Positions 1-7,311 of a stretch of DNA of 13,636 nt are shown one piece after another. The translations under genes and the position numbers were made by a program. The stretch comes from JBBDSH01 sp040905045. Its GTDB lineage: Bacteria; Pseudomonadota; Gammaproteobacteria; Eutrophobiales; Eutrophobiaceae. The first letter of the stretch is position 1. The number at the start of each line of letters is the position of its first letter. The notes under the pieces are model-generated. The model saw only the letters and a program-made list of their open reading frames with translations, had not been told where the DNA came from and did no database searches. The stretch spans positions 1 through 13,636 of the forward strand of contig JBBDSH010000003.1 of NCBI GenBank assembly GCA_040905045.1, in the 5' to 3' direction.

Positions 1-46
1 GCCGGCGCCGCCGCGCCTTGCGGGAAAGGCCCTGGACCGGCGCTGA
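1..46 (+). CDS. Possible C-terminal end of an upstream gene (partial)
   Basis: One forward frame is open from the window edge to a TGA at 44-46 and would encode a short basic tail ending LAGKALDRR. It lies 47 bases before leuS on the same strand. The stretch is too short to assign to a family, and an open frame of this length can occur by chance in GC-rich DNA. It is recorded only because it may be the end of the preceding gene. Confidence 0.2.
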   Translation, partial: PAPPRLAGKALDRR

Positions 47-77
47 ATTCATCATAATTCCTGTGTCGAGGTACTAA

Positions 78-101
78 ATGACAATATTATCCCATGGATA
101 A
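78..101 (+). CDS. Possible 7-codon upstream ORF overlapping the leuS start
   Basis: ATG at 78-80 is preceded by a GAGG (68-71) at good Shine-Dalgarno spacing of 6 bases. It opens a 7-codon frame (M-T-I-L-S-H-G) that ends at TAA 99-101. That stop lies just past the leuS ATG at 94, in a different frame. leuS itself has no ribosome-binding site at normal distance, so translation of this mini-ORF could deliver ribosomes to leuS by termination and re-initiation. The frame contains the AT-rich codons ATA and TTA, the latter a leucine codon. It could equally be chance; no family evidence exists for so short a peptide. Confidence 0.2.
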   Translation: MTILSHG

Positions 102-2700
102 ACGATACGACCCGGCCGCACTCGAGTCCGCAATCCAGCGACGCTGGGAAGAAACCGGCAGCTCCCGATCAACTGAAAATACAGACCGTGAGAAGTTCTA
201 CTGCCTGTCCATGTTCCCCTATCCCAGCGGCAAGCTGCACATGGGCCATGTGCGCAACTACACCATCGGCGACGTTATCAGCCGTTACCAGCGCATGCAG
301 GGACGCAATGTTCTCCAGCCCATGGGCTGGGACGCCTTCGGCCTGCCCGCCGAGAACGCCGCCATGGACAACGGCATCCCGCCGGGCAAGTGGACCCGGG
401 ACAATATTGCCTACATGAAGCAGCAGCTGAAATCCCTGGGCTTCGCCATTGACTGGGAAAGGGAGCTGGCTACCTGCGACCCGGATTACTACAAGTGGAA
501 TCAATGGCTGTTCCTGCGCATGTTGGAGCGCGGCATTGCCTACAAACAGACCCAGGTGGTCAACTGGGATCCGGTGGACCAGACCGTGCTGGCCAACGAA
601 CAGGTCATCGACGGTTGCGGCTGGCGCACCGGCGCACCGGTGGAAAAACGCGAGATCCCCGGCTACTACCTGAAGATCACGGATTACGCCGAGGAACTGC
701 TTGACGATCTCGGCAGGCTGGAAGGCTGGCCGGAACGGGTCCGGACCATGCAGGCCAACTGGATCGGCAAAAGCCATGGGGTACGGCTGGCCTTTCCGTA
801 TGAAGTGGACGGCAAACAGGACAAGCTGTGGGTATTCACCACCCGCGCCGATACCGTCATGGGCATCACCTTCTGCGCCGTCGCCGCCGAACACCCGCTG
901 GCCGAGGCCGCCGCGGCGAAGGATCCGGAACTGGCTGCCTTTGTCGAGGAGTGCAAGCGCGGGTCGGTCATGGAGGCGGACCTGGCCACTATCGAGAAAA
1001 AGGGCATGCCCACCGGCATGCACGTCACCCATCCGCTCACCGGCGAGGCGATCCCGGTCTGGGTGGGCAATTACGTCCTCATGACCTACGGCGAGGGCGC
1101 CGTCATGGCGGTGCCGGCCCATGACGAGCGGGATTTCGAATTCGCGAAGCACTATGGCCTGCCCGTGAAACAGGTCATCGACATCCCCGGCAAAACCTTT
1201 TCAACCGATGGCTGGCAGGACTGGTACGCCGACAAGGAAAACGGCATCTGCATCAATTCCGGCAAATACGACGGCCTGGATTATGAAAAGGCCACCGACG
1301 CCATCGCCGTTGATCTGGAAGCCAAAGGCCTGGGCGAGAAACAGGTGCAATGGCGCCTGCGCGACTGGGGCATCTCGCGCCAGCGTTACTGGGGCTGCCC
1401 CATACCCATTATCCACTGCGAGGACTGCGGTGACGTGCCGGTGCCCGACGATCAACTGCCGGTGGTGCTGCCGGAAGACTGTGTGCCCGACGGCAGCGGC
1501 AATCCCCTCAACCGGCGCGGGGACTTTATCAACGTCGACTGCCCGGCCTGCGGCAAGGCGGCGCGGCGCGAGACCGACACCATGGACACCTTCGTCGATT
1601 CGTCCTGGTATTTCATCCGCTACTGCTGCCCGGATAACGGCGGCGCCATGGTGGACGATCGGGTCGATTACTGGATGCCGGTGGATCAGTACATCGGCGG
1701 TATCGAACACGCCATTCTGCACCTGCTCTATTCGCGCTTCTGGAACAAGGTCATGCGCGATCTGGGTTTGATTAAATGCGATGAGCCCTTCCGGCGTTTA
1801 TTGACCCAGGGCATGGTGCTGAACGAGATCTTCTACCGCAAACAGGACAACGGCCGCATGCGCTATTACAACCCGGCCGAGGTGGAAGTCCGGGCGGATG
1901 AAAAGGGCCGGCGCAGCGGCGCCATTCTCATCGAGGACGGCGAGCCGGTGGAGTCCGGCGGCATCGGCACCATGTCCAAGTCGAAAAACAACGGCATCGA
2001 TCCGCAGGCGTTGATCGAGCAATACGGTGCCGACACCGCGCGCTTTTTCATGATGTTCGCCTCGCCGCCGGAGCAGACCCTGGAATGGTCCGACGCCGGT
2101 GTCGAGGGGGCGTACCGGTTTCTCAAACGCATCTGGGTATTTGCCTGCGATAACAACGATATCATCAGGCCTGACTTCAATAATGACTGGACGACATTGT
2201 CGGAAGATCATCGCGACCTGCGCCACCACATACATGCCTGTCTCAAACAGGGCAACTACGACATGGAGCGGCAGCAGTTCAATACCGTGGCATCGGCGGC
2301 CATGAAGATCTCCAATTACCTTCACGAGATTGACACACAAGAACGCGAAAGCGCCGCCGCGGTCATTTCCGAGGGATTCTCCATGCTCCTGCGCATGCTC
2401 TCGCCCATCACCCCGCATGTCTGTGATCATCTCTGGCGCGAACTGGGTTACGGCGACAATATCCTCACGGCCCCCTGGCCGCAGCCGGATGAAAACGCGC
2501 TGGTGCAGGATGAGGTGGAAATGGCGGTGCAGGTCAACGGCAAGCTGCGCGGCAAGGTCCGTGTCCCCGCCGCGGCGGACCGGGAGGAAATCCAGGTACA
2601 GGCCCTGGCCAACGACAACGTGTCCCGCTACATCGAAGGCAGGGAGATAAAAAAAGTCATCGTCGTGCCCGGGCGGCTGGTGAACATTGTTGTTGCCTGA
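94..2700 (+). CDS. leuS: Leucine--tRNA ligase (LeuRS)
   Basis: Cytoplasmic class I aminoacyl-tRNA synthetase that charges tRNA-Leu with leucine. At 868 residues it matches the bacterial family (E. coli about 860). Visible landmarks in order: the HMGH form of the HIGH motif at residues 49-52; the CP1 editing domain with TTRADT and the AVPAHDERD segment carrying the conserved editing aspartate; zinc-type Cys pairs CEDC and CPAC; the leucine-specific insertion before the second signature; MSKSKNN at 627-633; the WSDAGVEGA region that follows it; and the C-terminal domain with VNGKLRGK. The first lysine of the usual KMSKS is threonine (T626). The ATG at 94 gives the family N-terminus (KRYDP, then the IQRRWEE helix). 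No good Shine-Dalgarno lies in front of it, but an upstream mini-ORF with one overlaps the start. It heads the conserved leuS-lptE-holA order, with lptE 42 bases downstream. Confidence 0.98.
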   Translation: MDKRYDPAALESAIQRRWEETGSSRSTENTDREKFYCLSMFPYPSGKLHMGHVRNYTIGDVISRYQRMQGRNVLQPMGWDAFGLPAENAAMDNGIPPGKWTRDNIAYMKQQLKSLGFAIDWERELATCDPDYYKWNQWLFLRMLERGIAYKQTQVVNWDPVDQTVLANEQVIDGCGWRTGAPVEKREIPGYYLKITDYAEELLDDLGRLEGWPERVRTMQANWIGKSHGVRLAFPYEVDGKQDKLWVFTTRADTVMGITFCAVAAEHPLAEAAAAKDPELAAFVEECKRGSVMEADLATIEKKGMPTGMHVTHPLTGEAIPVWVGNYVLMTYGEGAVMAVPAHDERDFEFAKHYGLPVKQVIDIPGKTFSTDGWQDWYADKENGICINSGKYDGLDYEKATDAIAVDLEAKGLGEKQVQWRLRDWGISRQRYWGCPIPIIHCEDCGDVPVPDDQLPVVLPEDCVPDGSGNPLNRRGDFINVDCPACGKAARRETDTMDTFVDSSWYFIRYCCPDNGGAMVDDRVDYWMPVDQYIGGIEHAILHLLYSRFWNKVMRDLGLIKCDEPFRRLLTQGMVLNEIFYRKQDNGRMRYYNPAEVEVRADEKGRRSGAILIEDGEPVESGGIGTMSKSKNNGIDPQALIEQYGADTARFFMMFASPPEQTLEWSDAGVEGAYRFLKRIWVFACDNNDIIRPDFNNDWTTLSEDHRDLRHHIHACLKQGNYDMERQQFNTVASAAMKISNYLHEIDTQERESAAAVISEGFSMLLRMLSPITPHVCDHLWRELGYGDNILTAPWPQPDENALVQDEVEMAVQVNGKLRGKVRVPAAADREEIQVQALANDNVSRYIEGREIKKVIVVPGRLVNIVVA

Positions 2701-2742
2701 GATAATACGATTCATTCACTGCGACCCACCGGACCGATTACC

Positions 2743-3243
2743 ATGCGTATTGCCTGGCTTTTTATGCCCTTGCTTCTTCTTACCACCGCCTGCGGGTTTC
2801 ACCTGCGGGGGTCGCAGCCCCAGGCCGAGGTGGACGCCGTCTCCAGTCTCTACATACGCGCCGACCGCGCCGGTAATATCGCCGGGGAAGTGACCGCCCA
2901 GTTGAAACAGGCCGGCATCACGATCACATCCGAAACCGGCCAGGCGGAATACACGCTGACCCTGGCCAATGAACGGTTCGACAGGGACGTGCTCAGCGTC
3001 TCGGCCCAGACGGGCAAGGCGGAAGAATACCGTTTAATCATGACCGTACAGATGTCGGTGACCCACAGGGACGACGGTCTCCTGCTGGACAATGACATCG
3101 CCGAGGTCACGCGCGATTACACTTTTGATGAAGACGCGGTCCTGGGCAAGTTCTCGGAAGAACAGGTGCTTCGGGAAGAAATGACCCGGCGCGCCGCCTC
3201 CCAGATCGTCAGCCGCCTGAATGCGACGGCCCGCAACAGATAA
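2743..3243 (+). CDS. lptE: LPS-assembly lipoprotein LptE
   Basis: Outer-membrane lipoprotein that plugs the LptD barrel and helps place lipopolysaccharide on the cell surface. The 166-residue product starts with a short positive/hydrophobic signal peptide and a lipobox (LTTA before Cys17), followed by GFHLRG, close to the CGWHLR start of mature E. coli LptE. Gly at +2 rather than Asp fits sorting to the outer membrane. The C-terminal part (TRDYTFDEDAVLGK, then the EEQVLREEMTRRAASQIV helix) is the conserved core. It lies between leuS and holA, the arrangement seen in E. coli and Pseudomonas. No strong ribosome-binding site is visible in front of the ATG, so coupling to leuS translation is possible. 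Confidence 0.95.
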   Translation: MRIAWLFMPLLLLTTACGFHLRGSQPQAEVDAVSSLYIRADRAGNIAGEVTAQLKQAGITITSETGQAEYTLTLANERFDRDVLSVSAQTGKAEEYRLIMTVQMSVTHRDDGLLLDNDIAEVTRDYTFDEDAVLGKFSEEQVLREEMTRRAASQIVSRLNATARNR

Positions 3244-3264
3244 AGGCGCCTCCTCCGGATAATC

Positions 3265-4296
3265 ATGCGGCTTCGCCCCGAACAACTCACCGCCCACCTG
3301 GAAAAGTCATCTCTCGCCACGGTTTATTTCCTGAGCGGGGACGAACCTCTGCAGATGCTGGAGGCGGAAGACGCCATCCGCCGGCGGGCGCGGCAGGAAG
3401 GCGTCGATGAACGCATCGTCTATCAGGTGGAGCGCGGTTTTGACTGGGATCAGCTGGCCCAGGACGGCGCCAACCTGTCCCTGTTTTCCAGCCGGCGCCT
3501 GATTGAACTGCGACTCGGCACGCAGAAGCCGGGCAAGGCCGGCGGCGAGGTACTGACGAACTGGGCGGCGAAACCGGATAACGAGGATATCCTGGTGATC
3601 ACCGGCGCCAGGCTGGACCGCCAGGCCCAGCAGGCACGCTGGTTCAAGGCCCTGGACAAGGCCGGCGTCATCGTCCAGATATGGCCGGTGGACGCAACCC
3701 GGCTGCCGGACTGGATCCGGCAGCGCATGAGCGCCATGGGCCGGAACATGGATCGGGACGCGGCGGAACTGATTGCCCAGCGCACGGAAGGCAACCTGCT
3801 GGCGGCCCGGCAGGAACTGGAAAAACTGTGCCTGCTGCTGGATAAAAACGACATCGGCCTGGAGGATGTCATGCATCACGTGGTGGACAGTACACGCCAT
3901 GACGTCTTTGCATTAATCGAGCATGTGCTTCTCGGCCGGACACGCCGCGCCGCCGCCATGCTGCGAGGCATGCGCCGGGAAGGGACCGAACCCCTGAGCC
4001 TGTTCGGCGCGCTCATGTGGGAGTTTCGCCGTGTCTGTTCCATGGCCGCCAGAATCGCGGACGGCGCGAGCCGGGAACAGGTATTCAAGGAGTATCGCGT
4101 CTGGCAGCAACGCCAGAAAGCGCTGGGCGCGGTGTTGCAGCGTTTCAGCCCGCGGGAATTCGGCCATCTGCTCAGCGCCGCCAGGGACGTGGATCGCAGT
4201 CTCAAAGGGGGCGGCCTGGAGGACCCCTGGACCGCCCTGGAGGATTTCTTGTTCCGCATAGCCGGTGAGCGGTTACAATTCCAGACAGATGTATGA
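3265..4296 (+). CDS. holA: DNA polymerase III subunit delta
   Basis: Clamp-loader subunit that opens the beta sliding clamp at the replication fork. The 343 residues match the family length (E. coli 343). The N-terminal region has the family pattern: RPEQL near the start, then YFLSGDEPLQMLEAEDAIR, where delta carries a degenerate nucleotide-binding fold. LIELRLGTQKPGKAG and LVITGARLDRQAQ follow. The middle segment RTEGNLLAARQELEKLCLL is the most recognisable HolA signature. The C-terminal helical collar domain (about 210-335) contains FALIEHVLLG and EPLSLFGALMWEFRR. It starts 21 bases after lptE and ends 36 bases before the chosen proA start, with no terminator in either gap, so these genes are probably one transcript. 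Confidence 0.95.
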   Translation: MRLRPEQLTAHLEKSSLATVYFLSGDEPLQMLEAEDAIRRRARQEGVDERIVYQVERGFDWDQLAQDGANLSLFSSRRLIELRLGTQKPGKAGGEVLTNWAAKPDNEDILVITGARLDRQAQQARWFKALDKAGVIVQIWPVDATRLPDWIRQRMSAMGRNMDRDAAELIAQRTEGNLLAARQELEKLCLLLDKNDIGLEDVMHHVVDSTRHDVFALIEHVLLGRTRRAAAMLRGMRREGTEPLSLFGALMWEFRRVCSMAARIADGASREQVFKEYRVWQQRQKALGAVLQRFSPREFGHLLSAARDVDRSLKGGGLEDPWTALEDFLFRIAGERLQFQTDV

Positions 4297-4332
4297 TTGA
4301 TATATGAAAACCTGAGTGGATATTGCGAGCAG

Positions 4333-5598
4333 ATGAACGCCGTCGACATCAAGACCTACATGCAGGAACTCGGACGGCAGGCGCGCGCCGCCGGCCGCTT
4401 GCTGGCGCGTACGCAGACCGGTGTCAAAAACGCCGCCCTGGAGGCCATTGCCGCCCGGCTGCACGCGGAGCGCCGATCCCTGCTGGAAGCCAACAGCCGC
4501 GATATGCAGGCCGGTGAGGCCAATAATCTGGAATCGGCCCTGATGGACCGGTTGGAACTCACCGACGCCCGCATCGACGCCATGATCGCCGGGCTGGAAC
4601 AGGTAGCGAAACTGGAAGACCCCGTCGGCGGCATCACGGATCTTCGATACCGTCCCAGCGGCATCCAGGTGGGCCGCATGCGCGTTCCCCTGGGCGTGGT
4701 GGGGATCATTTATGAGTCCCGGCCCAACGTCACCGTCGACGCCGCCGCCCTGTGTCTGAAATCCGGCAACGCCGCCATACTGCGCGGCGGTTCCGAGGCG
4801 ATTTACAGCAACCGCGCCATCGCCGCCTGCCTGCGGGCAGGCCTGGAGGAAGCCGGTCTGCCCGGAGAGACGGTCCAGGTCGTCAACATAATTGATCGCG
4901 AGGCCGTGGGCGAACTTATCAGCATGCCGGAATACGTGGATGTCATCGTGCCGCGCGGCGGCAAGAGCCTGATCGAACGCATCAGCCGGGAGGCGACAGT
5001 GCCGGTGATCAAGCATCTGGACGGTATCTGTCACGTCTATGTTGACGATGCGGCGGATATCGACAAGGCAATCATCATCGCCTACAACGCCAAGACACAG
5101 CGTTACGCTACCTGCAATACCATGGAATGCCTGCTGCTGGAGGAATCCATTGCAGAAGCCGTGCTGGAGAAACTCTGGCCCCTGTACCGGGACGCCGGCG
5201 TGGAGATCCGCGGCTGTGAACAATCACGCAAATTGGTCCCCGAGTTCAAGGCGGCGACCGAGGAAGACTATGCCACCGAATACCTGGCGCCCGTCCTGTC
5301 ACTGAAGATTGTCGCCGGCCTCGACGAGGCCATGGCGCATATCGAACACTATGGATCGAAACATACCGACTGCATCGTCACCGAGGACTTTAATGCGGCG
5401 CGGCGCTTTCTCAACGAGGTGGACTCCAGCTCGGTCATGGTCAACGCCTCGACGCGTTTCGCCGACGGTTTTGAATACGGCCTCGGCGCGGAAGTGGGTA
5501 TCAGCACCGACAAGTTTCACGCCCGCGGCCCGGTGGGGCTGGAGGGCCTGACCTCGCAGAAATACATCGTCATCGGCGATGGACACATACGGCAGTGA
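4333..5598 (+). CDS. proA: Glutamate-5-semialdehyde dehydrogenase (gamma-glutamyl phosphate reductase)
   Basis: NADPH-dependent reductase of the second step of proline synthesis, converting gamma-glutamyl phosphate to glutamate-5-semialdehyde in the cytoplasm. The frame is open from a TTG at 4297, but the ATG at 4333 gives 421 residues, close to E. coli ProA (417), and removes a 12-residue stretch with no family counterpart. Visible family blocks: RVPLGVVGIIYESRPNVTVD, CLKSGNAAILRGGSEA, the nucleophile cysteine in ATCNTMEC (Cys261 from the chosen start), SSSVMVNASTRFADG and the C-terminal HARGPVGLEGLTSQKY. proA before nadD is also the order in Pseudomonas. The TGA stop at 5596-5598 lies inside the first unit of the downstream heptamer array. 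No strong Shine-Dalgarno is visible. Confidence 0.96.
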   Translation: MNAVDIKTYMQELGRQARAAGRLLARTQTGVKNAALEAIAARLHAERRSLLEANSRDMQAGEANNLESALMDRLELTDARIDAMIAGLEQVAKLEDPVGGITDLRYRPSGIQVGRMRVPLGVVGIIYESRPNVTVDAAALCLKSGNAAILRGGSEAIYSNRAIAACLRAGLEEAGLPGETVQVVNIIDREAVGELISMPEYVDVIVPRGGKSLIERISREATVPVIKHLDGICHVYVDDAADIDKAIIIAYNAKTQRYATCNTMECLLLEESIAEAVLEKLWPLYRDAGVEIRGCEQSRKLVPEFKAATEEDYATEYLAPVLSLKIVAGLDEAMAHIEHYGSKHTDCIVTEDFNAARRFLNEVDSSSVMVNASTRFADGFEYGLGAEVGISTDKFHARGPVGLEGLTSQKYIVIGDGHIRQ

Positions 5599-5706
5599 CA
5601 AGTAACAAGTTATAAGTTACAAGTAAAAAACACAATATGGAAACCCGGATTACTCGCCATTTGAAACCATGCCCTTCCTTGTCACTTATGACTTGTAACT
5701 TATGAC
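5595..5706. repeat. Array A: inverted pair of heptamer arrays between proA and nadD
   Basis: Left arm, five units at an exact 7-base step: GTGACAA, GTAACAA, GTTATAA, GTTACAA, GTAAAAA (5595-5629). Right arm, four units in the opposite orientation: TTGTCAC, TTATGAC, TTGTAAC, TTATGAC (5679-5706). The spacer between them (5630-5678) shows no units. The common form is GTNAYAA, with positions 3 and 5 variable. Pairing the outermost units inward matches about 23 of 28 positions, so an imperfect long hairpin is possible; other registers also pair. The arms are strongly AT-rich against GC-rich genes. The proA stop codon lies in the first left unit and the nadD ATG in the last right unit. I do not recognise a named element. 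Heptamer direct repeats between genes (TAACTGA) are known from marine Beggiatoaceae and are a possible relative. Confidence 0.9.
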
Positions 5707-6355
5707 TAAAATGCCTGTCGGCATTTTGGGAGGAACATTTGACCCGGTGCATCACGGCCACCTTCGGCTGGCACTGGAAACGCTGGAACTGGCCGGTCTG
5801 GATCATGTCAGGATGGTACCGCTGCATACCCCGCCCCATCGCGGACAACCCGTTGCCGCCCCTGAACAACGGCGGGAAATGCTGCGGCTGGCGCTGGAAG
5901 GCATCGACAGCCTGATACTGGAGGACTGTGAACTGCGGCGAGAGGGGGTTTCCTATACCATCGACACCCTGCAGGAAATCAAAGCGTGCATGCCGGACCG
6001 GCACCTGTGCCTGATCATGGGCATGGATGCCTTGCAGTCACTGAACACCTGGCACCGCTGGCGTGCCATTCCGAAAAGCGCCCATATCATCGTGGTGGAG
6101 CGGCCGAACGAGACCATGCGGGAGACGGAACCGGGAGTGGCGGCGCTGCTCGGGAGCGCGGCGACGACGGACTCCGCCGTTCTGCAGGAAAAGGAGTCCG
6201 GCGCCATTCTGCGAATCCGTATACCGGCGCTGGATATTTCATCAACCCGCCTGCGGGAAATGTTCGCGTCGGGCCAAGATCCCCGCTTCCTGTTACCTTC
6301 ACAAGTACTGGAATTCATTTACCATGAAAATCTTTACGTCTCGGAACAAACATGA
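5702..6355 (+). CDS. nadD: Nicotinate-nucleotide adenylyltransferase
   Basis: Transfers AMP from ATP to nicotinate mononucleotide, giving deamido-NAD in the NAD synthesis pathway. The 217-residue product has the nucleotidyltransferase signature GGTFDPVHHGH at residues 10-20, MGMDALQSLNTWHRW (107-120) and the second ATP-binding signature ISSTRLR (179-185). Two starts are possible, ATG 5702 and ATG 5711; a TAA two codons upstream of 5702 rules out anything earlier. Neither has a Shine-Dalgarno, because the upstream bases are the pyrimidine-rich right arm of array A. The 5702 ATG is itself part of the last repeat unit. The 3' end overlaps rsfS as ATGA, so the two are translationally coupled. Confidence 0.95.
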   Translation: MTKMPVGILGGTFDPVHHGHLRLALETLELAGLDHVRMVPLHTPPHRGQPVAAPEQRREMLRLALEGIDSLILEDCELRREGVSYTIDTLQEIKACMPDRHLCLIMGMDALQSLNTWHRWRAIPKSAHIIVVERPNETMRETEPGVAALLGSAATTDSAVLQEKESGAILRIRIPALDISSTRLREMFASGQDPRFLLPSQVLEFIYHENLYVSEQT

Positions 6356-6699
6356 CCAGTGAGGAATTGAAACAACTCGTCATCGGCGCCCTGGAAGAGA
6401 TCAAGGCCATCGATATCCAGTCTCTGAATGTCACCGGCCTGACAACGGTGGCCGATTTCATGGTCATCGCCAGCGGTACGTCGGACCGGCAGATTCGGGC
6501 GCTGGCTGACAATGTGATCAAGGTCGCCAGGGAACACAAGGTTCGGCCCCTGGGGGTGGAGGGTCAGCGTGAATCGGAATGGGTGCTTGTGGATCTGGGC
6601 GACGTACTGGTGCACATCATGAACCCGACCACCCGCGCCTATTATCAACTGGAAAAACTCTGGTCGCCGGGAGAGCGCCGGGCCACGACACCGGCCTGA
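6352..6699 (+). CDS. rsfS: Ribosome silencing factor RsfS
   Basis: Small DUF143-family protein that binds ribosomal protein uL14 and blocks subunit joining during starvation. The 115 residues are near the family size (E. coli 105), with a slightly longer basic/Pro-Thr tail (SPGERRATTPA). Visible family blocks: ADFMVIASGTSDRQIRALA, EGQRESEWVLVDLGDVLVHIM and YYQLEKLW. Its ATG overlaps the nadD stop (ATGA at 6352-6355) and its stop is 2 bases before rlmH, so the three genes form one unit. nadD-rsfS-rlmH is a widely kept order. Confidence 0.96.
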   Translation: MTSEELKQLVIGALEEIKAIDIQSLNVTGLTTVADFMVIASGTSDRQIRALADNVIKVAREHKVRPLGVEGQRESEWVLVDLGDVLVHIMNPTTRAYYQLEKLWSPGERRATTPA

Positions 6700-6701
6700 T
6701 C

Positions 6702-7172
6702 ATGCGTATCTCCGTGCTCGCGGTCAGCCGCCGCCTGCCCGCGTGGCTGGAGACCGGCATCAAGGATTACGCCCGCCGCCTGCCGCCGGAAATAAAACCG
6801 GTAATCCATGAAGTCACACCGGCACGTCGCCGCACCGGTGTTTCAGCGGAAAAGAACATGGCGGATGAGGCAAGGCGTCTTCTCTCCGCTCTGCCCGACG
6901 GCGTTCGTATCATTATCCTCGAAGAGGGCGGCCGGCAACTGACAACCAGGCAGTGGGCGGAGCAGTTACAGGAATGGCAGCTGGACAACATCAATATTGC
7001 CTTTGTCATTGGCGGAGCCGACGGACTCGCTCCCGCCATCCGGGAGATGGCCCATGACAGCCTGTCCCTGTCCACACTGACACTGCCGCATGGCATAGCG
7101 CGTCTGTTATTGGTGGAACAACTCTACCGGGCCTGGAGTCTGCTGAACAACCACCCATACCACCGGGAATGA
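6702..7172 (+). CDS. rlmH: 23S rRNA (pseudouridine1915-N3)-methyltransferase
   Basis: SPOUT-class methyltransferase that methylates pseudouridine 1915 of 23S rRNA on assembled ribosomes using S-adenosylmethionine. From the ATG at 6702 the product is 156 residues (E. coli 155). The AdoMet-binding knot is seen in VIGGADGLAP (102-111) and the family C-terminus YRAWSLLNNHPYHRE is intact (142-156). The reading frame is open further upstream (to 6579), but that stretch overlaps rsfS and has no family counterpart, so the 6702 start is preferred. It follows rsfS by 2 bases. In E. coli and Pseudomonas the mrdA-rodA cell-wall genes follow rlmH; here a repeat array and maf follow instead. Confidence 0.96.
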   Translation: MRISVLAVSRRLPAWLETGIKDYARRLPPEIKPVIHEVTPARRRTGVSAEKNMADEARRLLSALPDGVRIIILEEGGRQLTTRQWAEQLQEWQLDNINIAFVIGGADGLAPAIREMAHDSLSLSTLTLPHGIARLLLVEQLYRAWSLLNNHPYHRE

Positions 7173-7179
7173 TCGTTAA

Positions 7180-7311
7180 GTCACAAGTGATAAGTAACAA
7201 GTTACAAGGAAAGGCGTGGTTCGGGCCTGTAGAATAATCTTCATTACTTCTTATAACTTGTGACTTATGACTTGTTACTGCTTTTTACACTTATAACTTA
7301 TAACTTGTGAC
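7180..7311. repeat. Array B: inverted pair of heptamer arrays between rlmH and maf
   Basis: Left arm: GTCACAA, GTGATAA, GTAACAA, GTTACAA (7180-7207). After a 43-base spacer the right arm has TTATAAC, TTGTGAC, TTATGAC, TTGTTAC (7251-7278), a short phase break, then TTTACAC, TTATAAC, TTATAAC, TTGTGAC (7284-7311). The right arm is about twice the length of the left. The outermost units (GTCACAA and TTGTGAC) are exact reverse complements, and the first three outer pairs match at 18 of 21 positions. The unit family is that of array A (GTNAYAA). One unit, TTTACAC, is the complement of GTGTAAA, which is found in array D. The maf GTG start lies in the last unit. Confidence 0.9.

Noticed and set aside
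169..1152. Long reverse-strand open frame (327 codons) under leuS
   Set aside because: It lies opposite the full leuS reading frame, shows no family motif and has the composition of a GC-rich antisense shadow.
1798..2715. 305-codon reverse-strand frame opposite the 3' part of leuS
   Set aside because: Fully antisense to a strongly supported gene and without recognisable domains.
4297..4332. TTG start 12 codons upstream for proA
   Set aside because: The extra residues have no counterpart in ProA, TTG is a weak start, and ATG 4333 gives the normal family length.
5595..5706. Array A considered as a CRISPR array
   Set aside because: Units are 7 bases with no unique spacers between them and form two inverted arms; no cas genes are present.
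6579..6701. Upstream extension of the rlmH frame
   Set aside because: It overlaps rsfS and encodes residues without family similarity; ATG 6702 gives the standard 156-residue protein.
5595..7311. Arrays A and B considered as transposon or insertion-sequence ends
   Set aside because: No transposase lies between or beside the arms, no flanking target duplication is clear, and the arms are built of variable short units rather than a fixed terminal repeat. A non-autonomous element cannot be fully excluded.
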